A DNA stretch of 64,000 nucleotides, from contig NZ_JAIQDI010000001.1 in NCBI RefSeq assembly GCF_020034665.1, positions 3,410,001-3,474,000 on the forward strand, read 5' to 3'. Positions within the stretch are counted from its first letter, which is position 1. Every line of letters starts with the position of its first letter. This document shows, piece after piece, positions 8,280-17,534 of the stretch. Under the pieces are notes generated by a model. That model was not told the DNA's origin, searched no databases, and saw nothing but the letters and a program-made list of their open reading frames with translations. The translations under genes and the position numbers were made by a program. This DNA is from Niabella beijingensis. Lineage in GTDB: Bacteria; Bacteroidota; Bacteroidia; Chitinophagales; Chitinophagaceae.

Positions 8280-11200
8280 TTAGAAAGAAACATCAACACC
8301 AAATGTGAATATTTTAACCTGGGGATATCCGGCAGTGGCACTGCTTACCTCAGGGTCAATGCCCAGGTCCCTGGGGATTTTTGACAGGGTAAACAGGTTC
8401 TGACCGGAAACATAAAAACGGGCATTGTTGAGTTTCAGTTTTTCCAGTACGGTGCCCGGCAGGTTGTAATAAACCCGCAGGTTCTTTAAACGGACATAGG
8501 AGGAGTTAAACAGGAATATAGTGGACGGGTAGGTTGAGTTGATGGAATTGGTAACAGAAGTACGGGGTAAACGCGTGCTGTAATTGTTCTCATCTGCCAT
8601 CGGGTTGTAAGAATGATCGATGGTCCATTGTGTGATACTGTATCCGCTGTTAAATCCATACCCAACACTAGCGCCGAGGTATTTGTAATAATCTGCGGCA
8701 CCCTGGAGCATACCGGCAATACCGAAGTTCTTGTATCCGAGATCAAAGTTCAGACCATATAACCATCTGGGCGTGCTGGATTTATTCAGCATTACTTTGT
8801 CGGATGCATTGATGATGCCATTACCATCCTGATCCTTTATCTTCTGATCTCCGTATTTCTGTCCTGTGATCAATGTATAGTTGGGATCAAGGAACTCGGA
8901 TTTTGTCAGCAGCCCGGCATTTTCATAAATATAATAGGCGTTCAGCGGATAGCCAACTGTATTTTTTGTATTGCCGCTGGGTGCAAGATCGATACCTCCA
9001 AGATCCAGAATCTTATTGGTGAGATAAGTAAGATTACCGTTTGCAAATATGGTAAATCCGCTGGTGGTTGTTTTATTCAATCCCAGCTCAAACTCGTATC
9101 CGTAGTTCTTCATTTTCCCGATGTTGGCAATGTAATCCTTACCACCATGCACAGAGGATACTTTTTTTGTCATCAGCATGGCATTGGTTACTTTATTAAA
9201 ATAGCCCAGACTGAAATTGACCATGCCGTTCCACAGGCCTCCTTCAATGGCCACATCCAGCATTTTTGTACGCTCCCAGGTAAACCCGGTATTCTGATCC
9301 TGGATCACCATCATCGGATTGTAGATCTGATCACCGAATATATAGTACAGGGGACCGAAATAGGAGTTAGAGGCAGGACCAAAAAGAGACTGGTAGGAAT
9401 AATATAATTGATTATAATTGGCCAATGTAAGATCATTATTATCACCGGGAAGGTTCTGGTTCCCCAGCACCCCATAACTGGCTCTTAATTTCAGCTCGGA
9501 TAAAGTGGGCTTCAGTGATTCCATGAATGGTTCTTCCGAGATACGCCATCCCGCAGAAGCGGAAGGGAAAAAATCCCAGTTGGAACCAGGGGTCAGCCGG
9601 GAAGAGCCATCCTCGCGGGCGTTCAGCTCCAGCAGGTATTTCTTTTTATAATCATAATTAACCCTGGCGAACAAACCCATAATGCCCCATTCATAGGCAA
9701 TACTGTTATTGTTGATGCCGGTTTGCGGACCCAGCTGCAGGCTTCCGGAGAGGTTGTTGGGATAGCCTTCGCGGTAGCCGCTCAGATAGCGGAAGGTATG
9801 GAACTCCTGTTGTCCTCCAAGAATGGCATTCAGACTATGATCACCGAATCGCTTCTGATAGGTCAGATCCAGTTGCTGCAGATAGTGCACATCTTTATAA
9901 GATTCTTTTAAAGAGGAGTTGGGACCTGATGTTGTTCCATTATACCAATCGAGTGAGTTCTTGAAAATATCCTTTGTGTTATCGCTGTAGTTAATACCGT
10001 TGGTGAATTTGAGGTCAAGCCCTTTGGCGATCTGGTATCCCAGGTTCACATTGGCAAGAATATTATATACCTGGCTGTTTTGCAATCCACCTTCGTAGGC
10101 CTGTCTTACCGGGTTTCTTGTGTCATTGGTGGAGGTAATGTTCCAGTCTCCGTTTGAGTTTTTAATAGAATCCACCGGTCGCTGACGGTTAATAGCGCTG
10201 ATGATGGCACCAAGATTACCTACCCTGGCAGAAGTGGGTTCCTTGGCCTTGGTATAGCCGATACCCAATGACAATGCCAGTGTGAATTTGTTCCATTTGA
10301 TCTCGGCATTGTCCCTTAGGGTATAGCGCTGGTATTTTGTGTTGACGATATTCCCATCCTGATCGAGGTAGCCAAAGGAGGCATTATTCCTTACGGAAAT
10401 GCCTTCATTGCTGAGACCGCCGGAAATATTGATCGTATGCGAATGGGTAAAGCCGTCCTTGTCAAATAGGGCACCGCGCCAATCCGTGCTGGGCACGGCC
10501 CCTGATTTCCAGCCATTCAGTTCAGCCTGCGTAAATACTTTTTTTGAAGCATCAAAATCCGGGTTGGCGCTTGTTATGGCATCGTACATCAATGCAGTAT
10601 TATACGCGTCGGCATAGGCATAAGCGCTGGCTTCTTTAAACAGTTCCGTGGGTTTTTGAAAACCCATATAACCGGAATAGGAAATAACCGCCTTGCCGAT
10701 CTTCCCTTTTTTTGTGGTAACCAGTACCACGCCGTTGGCGGCACGCGCACCGTATAACGAAGATGCAGAGGCATCTTTCAGCACCGAAATGGATTCAACA
10801 TCATTCGGATTGATCATACTTAGTGTACCGGGAATCCCATCGATAATGATCAGAGGGGAGGTGCCGCTTTGAAGGGTACCGATACCCCGGATGTTGATGG
10901 AGGGATTGGCTCCCGGCTGACCAGATCCCTGGGTGATATTGACGCCGGCTACCTGCCCCTGCAACGCGGAAGCAATATTGTTTACCGGACGATCCTGTAT
11001 CACTTTGGTATTTACCTGCGTGATGGAAGAAGTGATGGTTTTTCGCTGCTGGTTACCGAAGGCTACAGCCACTACTTCCGATAACATTGTGGCATCGTCC
11101 TCAAGAATGATCTCAAGAGGTTTGCTATCCGTTACGGTAACCTCCTGTGTCTTTTTTCCTACAAAAGATACTTCCAGTACCACCTGCTGCTGACCGGTTT

Positions 11201-11474
11201 TCAGTTCAAACAATCCTTCACTGTTGGTAGTGGTTCCTTCGTTGGTTCCTTTTACCTGGATGGATGCGCCTGCAACAGGTGCACCGGCTTTGTCAGTGAC
11301 CTTTCCGGTTATCGTCTGTTGCTGAACCTGGAAATAGGAAAGGGAAGTTGCAGCCGTTGCATTATTGGAGCAAAGTCCGGCTGCAAGAAAAGGAAGCAAA
11401 GCGATCACTAGCAAACGTGCCTTGCCAGGCGGATGCAGGCTTTTTTTAAAAGCTGCAATAAGATAATTGTTCAT
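8280..11474 (-). CDS. SusC/RagA family TonB-linked outer-membrane transporter
   Basis: A 1064-residue TonB-dependent transporter that imports the ligand bound by its SusD partner. Order of parts: N-terminal signal peptide (about 42 residues), a carboxypeptidase-D-like regulatory domain (TGKVTDKAGAPVAGASIQV onward, about residues 53-130), then a TonB-box-like and plug region (VVAVAFGNQQRKTITSSI, with SINIRGIGTLQ and PLIIIDGIPG). A long barrel follows, ending in the terminal strand FTFGVDVSF. No STN domain is evident, so sensing through an anti-sigma partner is not indicated. It is first gene of the pair with SusD. An inverted repeat lies in its leader at 11505-11520. Confidence 0.95.
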   Translation of the reverse strand: MNNYLIAAFKKSLHPPGKARLLVIALLPFLAAGLCSNNATAATSLSYFQVQQQTITGKVTDKAGAPVAGASIQVKGTNEGTTTNSEGLFELKTGQQQVVLEVSFVGKKTQEVTVTDSKPLEIILEDDATMLSEVVAVAFGNQQRKTITSSITQVNTKVIQDRPVNNIASALQGQVAGVNITQGSGQPGANPSINIRGIGTLQSGTSPLIIIDGIPGTLSMINPNDVESISVLKDASASSLYGARAANGVVLVTTKKGKIGKAVISYSGYMGFQKPTELFKEASAYAYADAYNTALMYDAITSANPDFDASKKVFTQAELNGWKSGAVPSTDWRGALFDKDGFTHSHTINISGGLSNEGISVRNNASFGYLDQDGNIVNTKYQRYTLRDNAEIKWNKFTLALSLGIGYTKAKEPTSARVGNLGAIISAINRQRPVDSIKNSNGDWNITSTNDTRNPVRQAYEGGLQNSQVYNILANVNLGYQIAKGLDLKFTNGINYSDNTKDIFKNSLDWYNGTTSGPNSSLKESYKDVHYLQQLDLTYQKRFGDHSLNAILGGQQEFHTFRYLSGYREGYPNNLSGSLQLGPQTGINNNSIAYEWGIMGLFARVNYDYKKKYLLELNAREDGSSRLTPGSNWDFFPSASAGWRISEEPFMESLKPTLSELKLRASYGVLGNQNLPGDNNDLTLANYNQLYYSYQSLFGPASNSYFGPLYYIFGDQIYNPMMVIQDQNTGFTWERTKMLDVAIEGGLWNGMVNFSLGYFNKVTNAMLMTKKVSSVHGGKDYIANIGKMKNYGYEFELGLNKTTTSGFTIFANGNLTYLTNKILDLGGIDLAPSGNTKNTVGYPLNAYYIYENAGLLTKSEFLDPNYTLITGQKYGDQKIKDQDGNGIINASDKVMLNKSSTPRWLYGLNFDLGYKNFGIAGMLQGAADYYKYLGASVGYGFNSGYSITQWTIDHSYNPMADENNYSTRLPRTSVTNSINSTYPSTIFLFNSSYVRLKNLRVYYNLPGTVLEKLKLNNARFYVSGQNLFTLSKIPRDLGIDPEVSSATAGYPQVKIFTFGVDVSF

Positions 11475-11504
11475 GTGTGCAATTTTTAATTAAGTATCAG
11501 ATGG

Positions 11505-11520
11505 CTGTGTAAAAACACAG
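11505..11520 (-). promoter_or_regulatory. Inverted repeat in the leader of the first susC
   Basis: CTGTGT, four A, ACACAG: a perfect 6-bp inverted repeat 31-46 bases upstream of the susC ATG. It could be an operator or a leader hairpin; the sequence alone does not decide. Confidence 0.35.
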
Positions 11521-11769
11521 TGAAAGGCAGCCAAGGTATAGAAAATAAAATGTTAAAGTGGTTGTATTCAGGGGTAATCTTTGTGCAATCGGTTGCTCTT
11601 GAAAAATGAACAAAAAACAGGGGAAATCCATTTTTAAAAAAGAATTGGAAATCAAAATTTTACAGATATGCACAAAAAATTGCGCATGAAGTGCAGCTCT
11701 AAAGACCCTGATCGGTTAGGGCATTGTTTGCTTTGCGGTGACTGCTGCCAAGCACCGGAAAATAAAAAA

Positions 11770-11808
11770 AAGAGGCGGTCTCTGTTTGGAGACCGCCTCT
11801 TTTTTTTA
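11770..11808. terminator. Strong bidirectional terminator after lon
   Basis: A perfect 12-bp stem (11771-11782 with 11789-11800) with a 6-base loop, flanked by an A-run on one side and a T-run on the other. It can end transcription in both directions and lies 20 bases past the lon stop codon. Confidence 0.92.
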
Positions 11809-11827
11809 ATTATAGTCAGTATGTTTT

Positions 11828-14227
11828 TTAAATCCCTGTCGCGATCTTCAGCACTTCTTCCATCCGGCTTACATAATGGAATTTTAGCCCTTTTATAAAT
11901 GAGGCTTCGACCTCTTCCACGTCCTTCTGGTTCTGCTGACAAAGAATGATCTCCTTCAGGCCTGCACGTTTAGCGGCCAGTATTTTTTCCTTGATCCCGC
12001 CCACCGGCAGTACCTGCCCGCGTAAAGTGATCTCACCGGTCATCGCCAGGTAGGGCTTTACTTTTTTGCCGGTCAATGCCGATGCGATGGAGGTCATCAT
12101 CGTGATGCCGGCGCTGGGTCCGTCTTTTGGAGTAGCGCCCTCGGGCACGTGGATATGGATGTTCTTTTTCTGGAAAAGCGAGCTGTCTATTTTATACGTG
12201 CCGGCATTTGATTTGAGATAAGTAAGCGCGGTGGTGGCACTTTCCTTCATCACGTTGCCCAGGTTCCCGGTAAGGTGCAGTTCACCCTTGCCATCACTCA
12301 GACTGGATTCGATGAATAAAATATCACCGCCCACATAGGTCCAGGCCAGTCCTACCGCCACACCGGGCAGGTTCACGGTTTTATACAGGTCGTTGCTGTA
12401 GCGGGGTTTGCCCAGGATCTCCTGAACATCATCGGTGGTCAGCGGTGTTTTCAGCGTTTCCCCCATGGCTACTTTTTTAGCCTGGTTGCGCATGATGCTT
12501 GCCAGTACGCGGTCCAGCTCCCGTACACCGCTTTCGCGGGTATAGTCGGCGATGAGTTGTGCCAGCACTTTATCTGAAAAACGGATACCGCTCTTTGCCA
12601 GTCCGTGCAACTCTTTCTGTTTGGGGAGCAGGTGCCGCTTGGCGATCTCAATTTTTTCCTCGATCGCATAACCACTCAGGTCGATGATCTCCAAACGGTC
12701 GCGCAGGGCGGGCTGAATGGTTTGAATGTTATTGGCCGTAGCTATAAATAATACCTTGCTCAGATCGTATTCCAGCTCCAGGTAGTTGTCATAGAAATTA
12801 TTGTTCTGTTCCGGGTCCAGTACTTCCAGCAGGGCACTGCTGGGATCGCCGCGGAAATCATTCCCCACTTTATCGATCTCATCCAGCACGATCACAGGGT
12901 TGCTGCTTTTTACTTTCCGGAGCGATTGAAGGATCCGCCCCGGCATGGCTCCGATATAGGTTTTACGATGCCCGCGGATCTCACTTTCATCATGCAGGCC
13001 GCCCAGGCTCAGCCGTACGTATTTGCGCCCCAGCGCACTGGCGATACTTTTACCCAATGATGTTTTACCGATTCCCGGAGGGCCGAGAAAGCAAAGGATC
13101 GGGCTTTTCATGTCGCCTTTTAATTTAAGCACCGCCAGGTATTCCAGGATCCGTTCCTTGATCTTGGCCATACCATAATGATCATGATCCAGCGTCTTCT
13201 TGGCATTGGTCAGGTCATAGTGGTCTTCTGTATATTCGTTCCAGGGCAGGTCCAGCATCAGGTCCACATGGTTATACACCACCGAATAGTCCGGTGTGCT
13301 GGGATGCATCCGCTCCAGTTTTTCAATTCCTTTTTTAAACGCTTCTTTTGCAGTCTCCGGCCATTTCTTTGCTTCAGCCTTTTTCTGCATTTCCTTTATC
13401 TCCTGGCTGTTGGTATCGCCGCCCAGTTCTTCTTTAATGCTTTTCAACTGCTGTTGCAGGAAATATTCCCGCTGTTGCTTATCGAGTTCCGTACGGGTTT
13501 TATTGGTCACTTTGTTTTTCAGCTCCACGAACTGCAGTTCCTTTTGCAGCAACTGCATCAGGCTGCCGGCCCGCTCGCGGATATCATTCATTTCCAGCAG
13601 CTGTTGTTTTTCCTCTACCGATGTATTGAGGTTGCTGCTTACGAAGTGGATCAGGAAGGAGGGCTTTTCAATATTTTTCAGAATGATCGATGCTTCGGAG
13701 GGGATATTGGGCGACTGCTGGATGATATTGGTCGCCAGGTCTTTTATATTGGCGATATGTGCCTCAAAGTCGGCATCCACCGGGGTTTCCGTGTCAGGGA
13801 TCCTTTTGATCTTTGCCTTGAAATAGGGGTCATCGGCCACGATCTGCTCAATGGAAAATTTATTACGTCCCTGTATGATCACCGTGGTACCGCCATCCGG
13901 CATTTTGATCAGTTTAATGATCTTGGCAATGGTACCGATGAGTTCGAGATCGTCCGACTCTGGGTTTTCCTGGTTACTGTCCTTTTGTGCCACCACGCCG
14001 ATAAACTTGTTGCCTTTATAGGCCTCGTTCACAGCCAGGATACTTTTATCCCTGCCAACGGTTATCGGGAGCACCACTCCGGGAAATAAAACGGTATTTC
14101 TCAGGGGCAGGATTGCTATTTCATCGGGTATCTCATCCAGGTTTTCGTCGCCTTCGTTTTCATTGAGTGGAATAATGGGTAAAAAATCCATCTCATCTTC
14201 GGGTCTAAAATTAATATCAAACTTCAT
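11828..14227 (-). CDS. lon: ATP-dependent protease Lon
   Basis: Cytoplasmic AAA+ serine protease that degrades misfolded and regulatory proteins. Domains in order: N-terminal LON substrate-binding domain (from [17 protein letters not shown]), a coiled helical linker, the AAA+ module with Walker [14 protein letters not shown] and Walker [10 protein letters not shown], then the protease domain with catalytic Ser705 in KDGPSAG and Lys748 in [10 protein letters not shown]. Length is 799 residues, normal for LonA. The frame opens upstream to 14278, but the ATG at 14227 ([15 protein letters not shown]) is preferred because the extra 17 residues are not Lon-like. A perfect inverted repeat lies 28-47 bases before this start. 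Confidence 0.97.
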   Translation of the reverse strand: MKFDINFRPEDEMDFLPIIPLNENEGDENLDEIPDEIAILPLRNTVLFPGVVLPITVGRDKSILAVNEAYKGNKFIGVVAQKDSNQENPESDDLELIGTIAKIIKLIKMPDGGTTVIIQGRNKFSIEQIVADDPYFKAKIKRIPDTETPVDADFEAHIANIKDLATNIIQQSPNIPSEASIILKNIEKPSFLIHFVSSNLNTSVEEKQQLLEMNDIRERAGSLMQLLQKELQFVELKNKVTNKTRTELDKQQREYFLQQQLKSIKEELGGDTNSQEIKEMQKKAEAKKWPETAKEAFKKGIEKLERMHPSTPDYSVVYNHVDLMLDLPWNEYTEDHYDLTNAKKTLDHDHYGMAKIKERILEYLAVLKLKGDMKSPILCFLGPPGIGKTSLGKSIASALGRKYVRLSLGGLHDESEIRGHRKTYIGAMPGRILQSLRKVKSSNPVIVLDEIDKVGNDFRGDPSSALLEVLDPEQNNNFYDNYLELEYDLSKVLFIATANNIQTIQPALRDRLEIIDLSGYAIEEKIEIAKRHLLPKQKELHGLAKSGIRFSDKVLAQLIADYTRESGVRELDRVLASIMRNQAKKVAMGETLKTPLTTDDVQEILGKPRYSNDLYKTVNLPGVAVGLAWTYVGGDILFIESSLSDGKGELHLTGNLGNVMKESATTALTYLKSNAGTYKIDSSLFQKKNIHIHVPEGATPKDGPSAGITMMTSIASALTGKKVKPYLAMTGEITLRGQVLPVGGIKEKILAAKRAGLKEIILCQQNQKDVEEVEASFIKGLKFHYVSRMEEVLKIATGI

Positions 14228-14254
14228 AATCTTTTTTAACAGGACAAACTGACA

Positions 14255-14274
14255 GCGCACTCTAACAAGTGCGC
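14255..14274 (-). promoter_or_regulatory. Inverted repeat upstream of lon
   Basis: GCGCACT, six bases, AGTGCGC: a perfect 7-bp inverted repeat ending 28 bases before the lon ATG. It may be an operator or a 5'-UTR hairpin. It does not match the CIRCE heat-shock element (TTAGCACTC-N9-GAGTGCTAA) closely. Confidence 0.4.
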
Positions 14275-14479
14275 ACATCTATAAACAGAACAATTAGCAG
14301 GTCAATTGTAATGCCACAAACAAAAATGCGGAAAGATTGACGGTTTTAAAGGATTCCTGACCACGGCTGACAGCTCCGGTCGCACTGCGACGGCCCCTGC
14401 TTTATGTCCGCAGCACAAAGCAAGACTATGTAATACTTAATATATTGATTATAACTGTTTAATGTCCCGGGAGCGGTTC

Positions 14480-15070
14480 TTACAACAGGGCGTATCCCAC
14501 GGCAAGTTGCAAGGCCTGGTTTTTCCACCGCTCCTGTTGTGGCAGATCACTGACGTTGCTGAGACCGATGACATACCGGCCGGAAACCCGGAGTTTACTG
14601 AACTTCAGCTGAACGCCCCCTATCATGGAAAAATCTCCTTTTTTAAACGCCTCTTTCCCATTTTCCAGTAAGTTCTTGTCGGAGCTGGTAAGGATGCTGA
14701 ACTGCGGCCCTGCCTCAATATGAAGAGGTCCGGCCAGATGATAATTCGCCAAAATAGGGATTGAAAGATAATTGAGTTTTGCCTTGGTCTGATCTTTTCT
14801 GAACCCCGGCAATACGTTCTTAAAACTGGTATCGCGGGTGCTGCTGGTTTGGGAATACAGCAATTCGGGGTTGACACTGAATTTTTTACTTACCCCGATC
14901 TCTGCAAAAAAGCCGACCAGGTAATTGTACTGGAATTCTTCCTTAAAACTTTTTCCATTGATCTTGGTGGCATTTACACCGGCCTTGGCCCCAACATGGA
15001 ACTGCGCATTTGCAGAAAAAGCAAAAAGGGCGGTTGCTATCAGGAGGGCAGCGGTCTTTGTTACTTGCAT
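14480..15070 (-). CDS. Small outer-membrane beta-barrel protein (PorT-like)
   Basis: A 196-residue secreted barrel: signal peptide ending in FAFSANAQ (about residue 23), then FHVGAKAGVNATKINGKSF, the standard opening of OMP_b-brl/PorT-type proteins. Strand pairs follow, such as FAEIGVSKKFSVNPELLY and LNYLSIPILANYHLAGPLHIEAGPQ. The frame is open upstream to 15148, but the ATG at 15070 directly precedes the signal peptide. Role unknown; a paralogue by architecture of the protein at 4828-5535. It is read separately from lon and the phosphoesterase. Confidence 0.8.
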   Translation of the reverse strand: MQVTKTAALLIATALFAFSANAQFHVGAKAGVNATKINGKSFKEEFQYNYLVGFFAEIGVSKKFSVNPELLYSQTSSTRDTSFKNVLPGFRKDQTKAKLNYLSIPILANYHLAGPLHIEAGPQFSILTSSDKNLLENGKEAFKKGDFSMIGGVQLKFSKLRVSGRYVIGLSNVSDLPQQERWKNQALQLAVGYALL

Positions 15071-15134
15071 AAAACTGAGTATTGTTGTTAAGACATTAAA
15101 AGTAGAAAAAAATGGCGAACTAAAGGAATGATTC

Positions 15135-16391
15135 TCAGACGAATTCAAAAACTGTGATTTCCGGAAGGATGCCTACTCTGCCGGGATACCCAATAAAGCC
15201 GAACCCCCGGTTTACATATAATTTCTGTTTTCCTTTTTCATAAAGGCCGGCCCACTGTTTATAAACATATTGCACCGGGCTCCAGCGAAATCCCGGTATC
15301 TCCACCCCAAATTGCATGCCGTGTGTGTGTCCGCTCAGCATCAGGTCCACATCTGTGTACTTTGTCGTAACCTCGGCATCCCAGTGAGAGGGGTCATGAC
15401 TCAGCAAAATCTTGAAAGGATAAGCTGCACCATTTGACGCCCTTGCCATATCCCCGTAGCTGTGAAAGCGTGCTTTGCCACTGATGTTCTGTACGCCGAT
15501 CAGGCCGATCTGGTCACCGTTCCGCTCCAGCGGGAGGTGTTCATCCAGCAGCAGTTTCCAGCCCATTTGTGCATGGATCGATTTTAACCGGTCCAGGTTG
15601 GCCGTTTTTTCCTTGGTGCCCGGCCAGCTGTGGTAGTCGCCGTAATCGTGATTTCCCAGGGTAGAGAAGACACCCATAGGCGCTTTCAGACGGGAAAAGA
15701 CCTCGATATAGTGTTCCATTTCAGTAGCAGTATTATTCACCAGATCGCCGGTAAACACGATCAGATCCGCTTTTTCCTTCAGGACCATGTCGACGCCCCG
15801 GTTCACCGCAGCCCGGTTGCTGAAGCTGCCGCTGTGGATGTCCGACAGCTGGATCATCCGGAAACCCTTGAATCCCGCAGGAAGATTGGGGTAGGAAAGG
15901 GTCACCCGTTTTATTTTATAATTGTATTTATTGCTCAGTCCGAAAAGCAGCGTGGAAAAAATGCCGCCGCCGGCTGCAATGCCCAGCCAGGTAAGAAAGC
16001 CGGAGCGGGAGATCGTCTCCAGATCTGCTCCTGATACCTCGCCCACCTCGCTGTTGGCAGAAAAAAGTTTACCCCCCACCCATTGGGCCAGCCGCCGGAT
16101 ATCATCCACCAGGAAGAACACCGCAGCCAGGATCTTTCCGAGAAAAAGGGCAAAAATGATGGTAAAAATTATGCTGCGGCGCAGCCGGCCTGCTTCATGC
16201 GCCGGTAAGTAGGGCAGCAATAACAGGGTGCCAAAGGCCAGCAGCGTGATACCCCAGTAACTTACGGCAAATATTGTCCGGTTTTTTTGTGGGGAATAAG
16301 CAAAAACAGAGGAACGGATGGCGATAAAGATGTAAAGATCGATCAGGAGCATCACCACCAGCATCACCCACCAGAACGAGGTATTCCGCAT
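15135..16391 (-). CDS. Membrane-anchored metallophosphoesterase (calcineurin-like, YkuE/YpbG type)
   Basis: A 418-residue protein with several N-terminal membrane segments (residues about 5-27, 42-62, 72-98 and 147-167) and a C-terminal calcineurin-like phosphoesterase domain. The five metal motifs are all visible: QLSDIHSG, VFTGDLVNN, TLGNHDYGD, LLSHDPSHWD and LSGHTHGMQFG. The domain therefore should bind two metals and cleave a phosphomonoester or diester, probably on the outer side of the inner membrane. Relatives act on lipid-linked phosphates, but the substrate here is not known. A lone gene, divergent from parA. Confidence 0.88.
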   Translation of the reverse strand: MRNTSFWWVMLVVMLLIDLYIFIAIRSSVFAYSPQKNRTIFAVSYWGITLLAFGTLLLLPYLPAHEAGRLRRSIIFTIIFALFLGKILAAVFFLVDDIRRLAQWVGGKLFSANSEVGEVSGADLETISRSGFLTWLGIAAGGGIFSTLLFGLSNKYNYKIKRVTLSYPNLPAGFKGFRMIQLSDIHSGSFSNRAAVNRGVDMVLKEKADLIVFTGDLVNNTATEMEHYIEVFSRLKAPMGVFSTLGNHDYGDYHSWPGTKEKTANLDRLKSIHAQMGWKLLLDEHLPLERNGDQIGLIGVQNISGKARFHSYGDMARASNGAAYPFKILLSHDPSHWDAEVTTKYTDVDLMLSGHTHGMQFGVEIPGFRWSPVQYVYKQWAGLYEKGKQKLYVNRGFGFIGYPGRVGILPEITVFEFV

Positions 16392-16444
16392 AAAAGGAAG
16401 ATTTTATTCGCTCAAAACTAGGTAAAATTTTGATCCGAGCTCGG

Positions 16445-16590
16445 GATCAGCGATGAGCTTTCGGCTTTGGGCGATCCGCTTGCTGCCTGAAACGCCGGAA
16501 CTTACGACCGGGATCTGCCAGCCGGATGCCGCTGGTTAACCGCTGATAACTGATGGCTGAAAGCGAAGCGCGGCCCTGCCAGCTTTTCGC
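16445..16590. repeat. Degenerate 7-base periodic repeat before parA
   Basis: The gap between the phosphoesterase gene and parA reads in heptads: GATCAGC, GATGAGC, TTTCGGC, TTTGGGC, GATCCGC, TTGCTGC (16445-16486), then after a weaker part CTGATAA, CTGATGG, CTGAAAG (16543-16563). Units vary but the 7-base phase and a GC or CTGA core persist. Confidence 0.6.
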
Positions 16591-16621
16591 TTTTTATCCA
16601 TATTAAGAATAGCAAATACTT

Positions 16622-16629
16622 TACATTTG
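16622..16629 (+). promoter_or_regulatory. Candidate -7 promoter element of the parA operon
   Basis: TACATTTG, an exact TAnnTTTG match 56 bases before the parA ATG. No clear -33 TTTG box is present. Confidence 0.45.
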
Positions 16630-16685
16630 CTTAATTGAATTTTTTTAGCGTTTTTTAGCAGCAGTTCAGACAGAATATAAGTACT

Positions 16686-17486
16686 ATGGGAAAAATTATT
16701 GGAGTAGCGAATCAAAAAGGAGGGGTTGGTAAAACTACGACGGCCATTAACCTGGCGGCGAGTTTTGCGGTGCTGGAATATAAAACGTTGCTGGTGGACG
16801 CCGATCCGCAGGCAAACAGCACCACCGGCGTCGGCTTCGATCTGCACAACATTACACACAGTCTGTATGATTGTATGGCCAATCAGGCGCCTGCAAAGGA
16901 AGTCATCCTGAAAAGCGATATTCCCAACCTTGATCTGATTCCTTCCCACATCGACCTGGTAGGGGCGGAGATCGAGATGATCAACTATCCCAACCGCGAA
17001 ATGGTACTTAAAAACATCCTGGAGGCGGTGGAGCAGGAATACGACTTTATAGTGATCGATTGTTCTCCTTCGCTGGGACTGATCACGGTAAATGCGCTTA
17101 CCGCTGCAGCCTCTGTGGTGGTGCCGGTGCAATGTGAATTCTTCGCCCTGGAAGGGTTGGGTAAATTGCTCAACACCATCAAGATCGTGCAGAGCCGTTT
17201 AAATACCGAGCTGGTGATCGAAGGCATCCTGATGACCATGTATGATTCCCGTCTCCGGTTGTGTAACCAGGTGGTGAGCGAAGTACGGCGCCATTTTGAT
17301 GACAAAGTGTTTGACACCATCATTCACCGGAATTCAAAACTGAGTGAAGCGCCCAGCTTTGGAAAACCGGCTATCCTGTATGATGCGGCCAGCAAGGGCG
17401 CCCTCAACTACCTCAATCTGGCCAAGGAGATCCTGCAGAAAAATGATATGACAAAGATTGCAAATGAGGAAAAGATTTTGGAGTAG
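16686..17486 (+). CDS. parA: Chromosome-partitioning ATPase ParA (Soj)
   Basis: Walker-type ATPase that works with ParB-parS to segregate the replicated chromosome origin. The deviant Walker A (KGGVGKTT, residues 11-18) with the signature Lys11 is intact. The Walker A' region [15 protein letters not shown], and [18 protein letters not shown] with [14 protein letters not shown], match ParA/Soj closely. Length of 266 residues fits the short chromosomal type, which lacks the N-terminal helix-turn-helix of plasmid ParA. First gene of parA-parB-DUF5683-dapB. The start ATG is immediately followed by [12 protein letters not shown], typical of the family. Confidence 0.96.
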   Translation: MGKIIGVANQKGGVGKTTTAINLAASFAVLEYKTLLVDADPQANSTTGVGFDLHNITHSLYDCMANQAPAKEVILKSDIPNLDLIPSHIDLVGAEIEMINYPNREMVLKNILEAVEQEYDFIVIDCSPSLGLITVNALTAAASVVVPVQCEFFALEGLGKLLNTIKIVQSRLNTELVIEGILMTMYDSRLRLCNQVVSEVRRHFDDKVFDTIIHRNSKLSEAPSFGKPAILYDAASKGALNYLNLAKEILQKNDMTKIANEEKILE

Positions 17487-17534
17487 CTGCTGATTACTGT
17501 TACCAACTTCAAACGTTAAACATCCGAGAAAGAA

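Larger units (their letters stand above)
11475..11827. other. Intergenic region between susC and lon
   Basis: A 353-base stretch with no convincing gene. It holds the promoter and leader side of susC, including a perfect 6-bp inverted repeat (11505-11520) and a near-consensus minus-strand -7 element (TACCTTGG, 11531-11538), as well as the strong bidirectional terminator at 11770-11808. Short open frames here show no protein-like character. Confidence 0.7.

Noticed and set aside
11668..11898. 76-codon frame across the end of lon
   Set aside because: It runs through the strong terminator hairpin and into lon on the opposite strand, so it cannot be an ordinary gene.
13178..14089. 303-residue frame opposite lon
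   Set aside because: Antisense to a fully conserved Lon sequence; rich in Phe/His/Gln as antisense shadows are.
14379..14391. Small 5-3-5 hairpin (GTCGC-ACT-GCGAC) near the barrel gene
   Set aside because: Same geometry as the array at 56366, but single and without the ATTACC context, so I did not treat it as a copy.
16536..17132. Open frame of 198 residues opposite parA
   Set aside because: It lies antisense over the ParA gene, whose motifs are complete, and its translation has no domain or compositional logic.
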